64,000 bases of DNA, taken from NCBI RefSeq assembly GCF_025143825.1, contig NZ_CP083560.1, positions 3,286,001-3,350,000 of the forward strand. The letters are read 5' to 3'. Shown here piece by piece: positions 59,647 to 64,000 of the stretch. Each line of letters begins with the position of its first letter. Positions within the stretch are counted from its first letter, which is position 1. The notes beneath the pieces are model-generated. The model worked only from the letters and a program-made list of their open reading frames with translations. It had not been told where the DNA came from and did no database searches. The position numbers and the translations under genes are program-made. Source of the stretch: Sulfitobacter sp. S223. GTDB lineage: Bacteria > Pseudomonadota > Alphaproteobacteria > Rhodobacterales > Rhodobacteraceae.

Positions 59647-60645
59647 TTATTTCAAAGCAGCATCGGTGATCACAGACGTCCATGCACCCTCTGGCTGCTT
59701 GGAGATCACCGGATCAGAGCCACCAGCCAGAAGCGTGTCCACAGTGCGCTGGAAGTCAGCTTCGACCAATGCGCCAGTAGAGCCAGCTGTAAGCTTGGCG
59801 ATTTCTTTCATCATACGTACCTGCGCTTCTTCGGATTGCGCACCGGTTTCATCATTCTCGATGATGATGGCGCCTGCTTCCTCGGGGTTGGCTGCTGCGT
59901 ATTCCCAACCCTTCATCGACGCGCGGACAAAGCGGGTCATCTTATCGACAAACATGTCATCCTTGAGATTATCTTCGAGGACATAAATTCCGTCTTCTAG
60001 CGTTGCGACACCCTGGTCTTCGTATTTGAACGTCACCAGCTCATCAGGGCTAACGCCTGCATCAAGCACCTGACCGTATTCATTGTACGTCATCGTTGAG
60101 ATACAATCCGCTTCACGCTGCAACAACGGGTCCACGTTGAAGCCCTGCTTCAGCACGGTAACACCATCCTCACCACCGTCAGTGCTGATGCCTTCCTTGC
60201 TCATCCAGCTCAGGAACGGATACTCGTTGCCAAAGAACCAAACGCCGATTGTCTTACCTTTGAAGTCCTGAACGGAGGTGATGCCGGTATCTTTCCAGCA
60301 AGTCAGCATCAAGCCGGATGTCTTGAATGGCTGGGCAATGTTCACTACTGGCAAACCCTTTTCACGCGCAGCAAGCGCGGATGGCATCCAGTTCAGCATC
60401 GCATCCGCGCCGCCGCCTGCCAGCACCTGAGGTGGTGCAATATCAGGGCCACCTGGTAGGATCGTTACTTCCAGACCTTCTTCTTCATAGAAGCCTTTGT
60501 CCTGTGCCACGTAGTAGCCCGCGAACTGGGATTGCGTGACCCACTGCAACTGCAACGTTACCGTGTTGGCATGCCCTTCTGCGAATACCGGTGCTGCCGT
60601 CAATCCTGCGGCACATGCCGCCGCCATCATAAACTTTTTCATCAT
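59647..60645 (-). CDS. ABC transporter substrate-binding protein (NMT1/THI5-like), pyrimidine-type
   Basis: A 332-residue periplasmic protein with a signal peptide (MAAACAAGLTAAPVFAEG). The mature domain LQLQWVTQSQFAGYYVAQDKG is characteristic of the NMT1/THI5 group that binds thiamine precursors, hydroxymethylpyrimidine or other nitrogen heterocycles. It is the last gene of an operon that also encodes two permeases, an ATPase and dihydropyrimidinase, so a uracil/thymine-, hydantoin- or related substrate is likely. GGAGG lies before the ATG pair; either Met could be used. Confidence 0.88.
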   Translation of the reverse strand: MMKKFMMAAACAAGLTAAPVFAEGHANTVTLQLQWVTQSQFAGYYVAQDKGFYEEEGLEVTILPGGPDIAPPQVLAGGGADAMLNWMPSALAAREKGLPVVNIAQPFKTSGLMLTCWKDTGITSVQDFKGKTIGVWFFGNEYPFLSWMSKEGISTDGGEDGVTVLKQGFNVDPLLQREADCISTMTYNEYGQVLDAGVSPDELVTFKYEDQGVATLEDGIYVLEDNLKDDMFVDKMTRFVRASMKGWEYAAANPEEAGAIIIENDETGAQSEEAQVRMMKEIAKLTAGSTGALVEADFQRTVDTLLAGGSDPVISKQPEGAWTSVITDAALK

Positions 60646-60698
60646 TCGACCTCCAAGTCGGTTGGTTAATACTATGCCCCGTTTATCAGGGTCGTTGG

Positions 60699-61541
60699 TT
60701 ATCTCTGTGACGGATGCCAGAAGGTTACCCGTTTTTCGATCAAGGTCATCAGCCCATAAAAGGCGCTACCGGCCAAGGCCGCCACCACAATCTCGGCCCA
60801 GACCATATCAAGCGCAAGCTGTCCAAAGCTGGTAGAGATGCGGAAGCCCATTCCAACTGTTGGCGAGCCGAAAAATTCGGCGACAATCGCGCCAATCAGA
60901 GCAAGCGTTGTACCTATTTTCAAACCGTTGAAAATAAATGGCATCGCAGCAGGCAAACGGAGCTTGAACAATGTGGGCCAATAGCCCGCCGCATAGGTCC
61001 GCATCAGATCGCGCTGCATGGTGTTCGTTTCTTTCAGGCCCGCAACAGTATTCACTAGGATCGGAAAGAAAACCATTACAGCCACCACAGCGGCTTTGGA
61101 TTCCCAATCGCTGCCCAGCCATTTGACCAAAATGGGCGCGGTCCCTACGATCGGCAAGGCAGCCATAAAACTGCCCACCGGAAGGATTCCACGTGTCAGG
61201 AATTCGGACCTATCCGCAATGATGGCCACAACAAATGCAGCAACGGCGCCAATGATATAGCCGCTCATCGCACCTTTGATGACAGTTTGACGGAAATCGG
61301 CCCAAAGTATTGGCCCTTCTTGGCCAAGCCGTTCCAGAACCGCCGAAGGCGCAGGCAGGATAACCGGGTTCACTTCAAAACCGCGCACCATCAACTCCCA
61401 AACGACGACAATTACCAAACCAAATATCGCTGGCACCGCAATTTTGACAGCCGTGCTATCAGAGGATGCGCCATTCGCCAGGCGGACATTCACCCACCAT
61501 CCAAGGATCCAAAGGATCAAACCGGTCACTACATAGATCAT
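60699..61541 (-). CDS. ABC transporter permease 2 (pyrimidine-type importer)
   Basis: A 280-residue inner-membrane permease with about six to seven helices; the N-terminal part (LILWILGWWVNVRLA) is an extra helix. The EAA loop is AAGYWPTLFKLRLPAAMP. It is coupled to the upstream permease by ATGA (61538-61541), so the two form a heterodimeric channel. The substrate assignment rests on the downstream binding protein and the dihydropyrimidinase gene. Confidence 0.87.
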   Translation of the reverse strand: MIYVVTGLILWILGWWVNVRLANGASSDSTAVKIAVPAIFGLVIVVVWELMVRGFEVNPVILPAPSAVLERLGQEGPILWADFRQTVIKGAMSGYIIGAVAAFVVAIIADRSEFLTRGILPVGSFMAALPIVGTAPILVKWLGSDWESKAAVVAVMVFFPILVNTVAGLKETNTMQRDLMRTYAAGYWPTLFKLRLPAAMPFIFNGLKIGTTLALIGAIVAEFFGSPTVGMGFRISTSFGQLALDMVWAEIVVAALAGSAFYGLMTLIEKRVTFWHPSQR

Positions 61542-62458
61542 GCCGCGCCCATCCCCATACGTCGCAGGGTTACCCGCTCAATCGCACTAAAAAGACCGAC
61601 AAGTGCTGCCGCCGTCAAAGCTGCCGCAAACAATGCGGCCCATGATACCAAAGGCTGCCCATACTGATCACCCACCAGCATCCGCGCACCAAATCCAGCG
61701 CGCGCGCCAGTCGGCAGCTCAGCCACAATGGTCCCGACCAAAGACGCCGATATCCCGATCTTCAAAGAGGCAAACAAGTAGGGCGCAGATGCAGGAAGCC
61801 GCAATGCCCAGAAACTTTGCGTATCGGACGCGTTATAAGTCCGCAGTAGATCCAACTGCATTGCTGACGGGCTACGCAATCCTTTCACCATGCCAACAAC
61901 GACAGGGAAAAAAGACAGATACGCGGCAATCAATGACTTTGGAAACAGCCCCTGTATGCCCATTGAACCAAGCACAACAATCACCATCGGCGCCAACGCG
62001 AGAATGGGGATCGTCTGGCTGACGATCGCCCAAGGCATGACAGACCGATCCATAACGCGGCTATAAACAATGCCGACAGCCAGCAGAATGCCCAAGCCGG
62101 TTCCGATTGCAAAGCCCAGCAAGGTCGGCGCCAACGTCACCCAACCATGGTAGACCAGCGACCGCTTCGATGTCACTTTCTTGGCAAAGATCGTATCAAA
62201 CATCTCGCCTGCAACCTGCTGTGGGCTGGGCAGGCGCGGACGTTTGAACTGATATGTCAGTGGAATCAGATCAGGATTGCGCAGGGCAAGCCCTATACCG
62301 CCAATCTCTTGGCGCACTGCGGGGGTATCAGGCTCAACAAGCATCCCTTCCCGCTGTGCCTGATCGGCAACCAGATGCATATTCATCGGGATCACCGCCA
62401 GCAACCAGAACCCTAGAATCGCGACAACGACAGTAAGAACAGGGATAACAGACTTCAT
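61538..62458 (-). CDS. ABC transporter permease 1 (pyrimidine-type importer)
   Basis: A 306-residue permease. An unusual periplasmic segment of about 70 residues (HLVADQAQREGMLVEPD to RLPSPQQVAGEMF) separates the first helix from the core channel domain. The EAA loop is NASDTQSFWALRLPASAPYL. It is coupled to permease 2 by ATGA. A 78-base gap separates it from the ATPase gene. Confidence 0.87.
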   Translation of the reverse strand: MKSVIPVLTVVVAILGFWLLAVIPMNMHLVADQAQREGMLVEPDTPAVRQEIGGIGLALRNPDLIPLTYQFKRPRLPSPQQVAGEMFDTIFAKKVTSKRSLVYHGWVTLAPTLLGFAIGTGLGILLAVGIVYSRVMDRSVMPWAIVSQTIPILALAPMVIVVLGSMGIQGLFPKSLIAAYLSFFPVVVGMVKGLRSPSAMQLDLLRTYNASDTQSFWALRLPASAPYLFASLKIGISASLVGTIVAELPTGARAGFGARMLVGDQYGQPLVSWAALFAAALTAAALVGLFSAIERVTLRRMGMGAA

Positions 62459-62536
62459 ACTGCCCCCCAGACAAACCCGCGGGATGGCGGGCGGGACGTC
62501 GTCACAGACGCGTGCCGAACGAGATCTGCAATGATA

Positions 62537-63322
62537 TCACTCATCCGCATGCCCTGCCCGCAATCCTTCACGCACACGGTGTGCAATCGCCAGAAACTCC
62601 GGCGTCTCCCGAATTTCCAAAGGCCGCTCTTTCGGCAGAGTGCTTTCAATCACATCCGTAATCCGACCCGGTCGTGGGCTCATGACTACAATCTTGGTGC
62701 TCAGATAGACCGCTTCAGGGATTGAGTGGGTGACAAAAGCAATCGTCTTTTCCGTCCGTTCCCACAACTTCAAAAGCTGCTCGTTCAAATGGTCACGAAC
62801 AATTTCGTCCAAGGCACCGAACGGCTCATCCATCAAAAGCAGATCTGCGTTAAACGATAGCGCCCGCGCAATGCTTGCCCGCTGCTGCATGCCGCCCGAC
62901 AGCTGCCAGGGAAACTTGTTCTCGAATCCTGAAAGCTCGACCAGCTCCAGCACCCGCGCAACCCGATCTGCATGCTCGGCCTTTGGTACACCCATGATCT
63001 CTAATGGCAGCCGGATGTTCCCGCCAATGGTGCGCCACGGGTACAATCCCGCCCCCTGAAACACATAGCCATAGGCACGTGCTTCTCGGGCTGCGCGTGG
63101 TGACACACCATTCACGGTAATCTCGCCGCCAGTTGGCTGTTCCAAATCGGCCATCACCCGCAGAAAAGTTGTTTTCCCACAACCCGATGGCCCAATAAAG
63201 CTGACGAAATCGCCTTGTTTGATGTCAAGATCCACACCCTGAAGCGCGTGGACAGGTCCGTCGTTGGTCTGGAAGGTCAAATCCAAACCACGCGCACTTA
63301 TTACATTTTGCAGATCACTCAC
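62537..63322 (-). CDS. ABC transporter ATP-binding protein (pyrimidine-type importer)
   Basis: A 261-residue ATPase: Walker A GPSGCGKTT, Q-loop YVFQGAGLYPWR, signature LSGGMQQRASIARAL, Walker B LLLMDEPFGALD and H-loop FVTHS. It lies 29 bases after the dihydropyrimidinase gene on the same strand and energises the two permeases downstream. Confidence 0.9.
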   Translation of the reverse strand: MSDLQNVISARGLDLTFQTNDGPVHALQGVDLDIKQGDFVSFIGPSGCGKTTFLRVMADLEQPTGGEITVNGVSPRAAREARAYGYVFQGAGLYPWRTIGGNIRLPLEIMGVPKAEHADRVARVLELVELSGFENKFPWQLSGGMQQRASIARALSFNADLLLMDEPFGALDEIVRDHLNEQLLKLWERTEKTIAFVTHSIPEAVYLSTKIVVMSPRPGRITDVIESTLPKERPLEIRETPEFLAIAHRVREGLRAGHADE

Positions 63323-63351
63323 AAAAATTTTCCCGTATTCCTGCTAAACAC

Positions 63352-64000
63352 TCAAATCCCCGCCGGAATATTCAATGGATCGCGTTTGATCATCTTCGGC
63401 GCATTCAGCTCTTTCCATTTGCTCAACGCAACGTTGCTACTTGGAAAGGCAGGACGCGGGACAAACCGGCCACGTCCGGGATTGGGCTGCGAATTCTGGC
63501 CCCATGCCCAGATCACCTCGCCACGGCTCAGCGTATACCGACTCTGCGCGCGCACTTCAAAGCCCTCAAAGACATTGTAGTCCAAGACAGAATGATGGTT
63601 TGCAGGCGAAATCGTCTTGGTAATCTTCGGATCCCACACAACGATATCCGCATCAGCACCCTCTACGATGGCGCCCTTCCGAGGATAGATGTTCAAAATC
63701 TTTGCCACGTTCGTACTGGTCGCCGCAACAAACTCATTCATGGTCAGACGGCCTGTCTCAACGCCTTCGGTCCAAAGAACGGCAAGCCGCTCTTCCAATC
63801 CGTTCGATCCATTCGGGATGATCCGGAAATCATCTCGACCCGCACGTTTTTGCTCGGTTGAGAAAGCAGCATGGTCGGTTGCGACCACTTGCAAGCTTCC
63901 TGCCTGCAAGCCCGCCCAGAGACTATCCTGATGATCCTTCGAGCGGAAAGGCGGCGACATGACCCGCCGGGCAGCATGATCCCAGTCTTTGTTGAAATAT
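63352..64000 (-). CDS. hydA: Dihydropyrimidinase (D-hydantoinase), truncated by window end
   Basis: The C-terminal 215 residues of a family of about 480-500; the frame continues past 64000 (reading HAARRVMSPPFRSKDH). Visible family features: VVATDHAAFSTEQK with a metal-proximal Asp-His, IPNGSNGLEERLAVLWTEGV, the ADADIVVWDP region and SRYTLSRGEVIW near the end. It opens dihydrouracil or hydantoin rings in the reductive pyrimidine pathway. Its metal-ligand half lies outside the window. The gene heads the visible part of the operon and links the ABC importer to pyrimidine breakdown. Confidence 0.92.
   Translation of the reverse strand, partial: YFNKDWDHAARRVMSPPFRSKDHQDSLWAGLQAGSLQVVATDHAAFSTEQKRAGRDDFRIIPNGSNGLEERLAVLWTEGVETGRLTMNEFVAATSTNVAKILNIYPRKGAIVEGADADIVVWDPKITKTISPANHHSVLDYNVFEGFEVRAQSRYTLSRGEVIWAWGQNSQPNPGRGRFVPRPAFPSSNVALSKWKELNAPKMIKRDPLNIPAGI

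Overview
The window reads as a chromosomal segment of a marine Rhodobacterales (Roseobacter-group) alphaproteobacterium. Grounds: a 16S-tRNA-Ile-tRNA-Ala-23S-5S operon with alphaproteobacterial features (a short helix-9 insertion near the 23S 5' end), a class I lysyl-tRNA synthetase, a NDUFS4-like complex I accessory subunit, a Tad/Flp pilus locus, several taurine/nitrate-type ABC uptake systems and many ATGA-coupled operons. This is inferred from protein families and gene order; no database search was run.

Layout. 1-4.4 kb: 3' part of a citrate lyase alpha gene; a ferric-iron binding protein preceded by two facing iron-box-like sites; a phosphoglycolate phosphatase-like HAD protein coupled to an M20 amidohydrolase. 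4.8-15.5 kb: a receiver protein with a degenerate GGDEF domain coupled to an Hpt protein, then a Tad pilus locus (prepilin peptidase and LuxR regulator on the minus strand; flp, tadG, two tadE-like genes, tadZ, tadA, tadB, tadC on the plus strand). The locus has no secretin, CpaB/RcpC or TadD gene. 15.5-23 kb: NicO-type metal transporter with a DUF1007 partner, an aminotransferase, topoisomerase IB coupled to a DUF2945 protein, an orphan ABC importer, and rpe. 23-31 kb: a seven-gene minus-strand operon headed by an IclR regulator. It encodes a bifunctional hydratase/dehydrogenase, a large/small acyl-CoA dehydrogenase pair, a thioesterase, a hydratase/isomerase and an acyl-CoA ligase, and resembles the pimeloyl/dicarboxylate (pim) operon but lacks a thiolase gene.

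31.4-37 kb: the rRNA operon on the minus strand. 37-44 kb: a UbiG-like methyltransferase behind a perfect 16-bp palindrome, a decayed NADH:flavin oxidoreductase pseudogene, a MYG1-family protein, the complex I subunit, uvrB, a Regnase-like NYN nuclease, a small membrane protein and an orphan envelope protein. 44-54.4 kb: a large beta-helix protein, a DUF4864 protein, lysK, a TerB-like protein, a Tat-exported S13 peptidase, a DMT transporter, nadD, a sodium:alanine symporter and a universal stress protein. 54.8-59.5 kb: ettA, a second receiver/degenerate-GGDEF protein paralogous to the first, a cold-shock protein, an L,D-transpeptidase and an ACT-domain protein. 59.6-64 kb: an ABC importer with two permeases in one operon with a dihydropyrimidinase gene cut by the window end, probably for uptake and reductive breakdown of pyrimidine-type compounds.

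No CRISPR array, insertion sequence, prophage or origin was seen. The least conventional items are the secretin-less Tad locus, the two pseudo-GGDEF response regulators with a motif-deficient Hpt partner, the paired iron boxes, the complementary acyl-CoA dehydrogenase pair, and several unassigned palindromes and hairpins.
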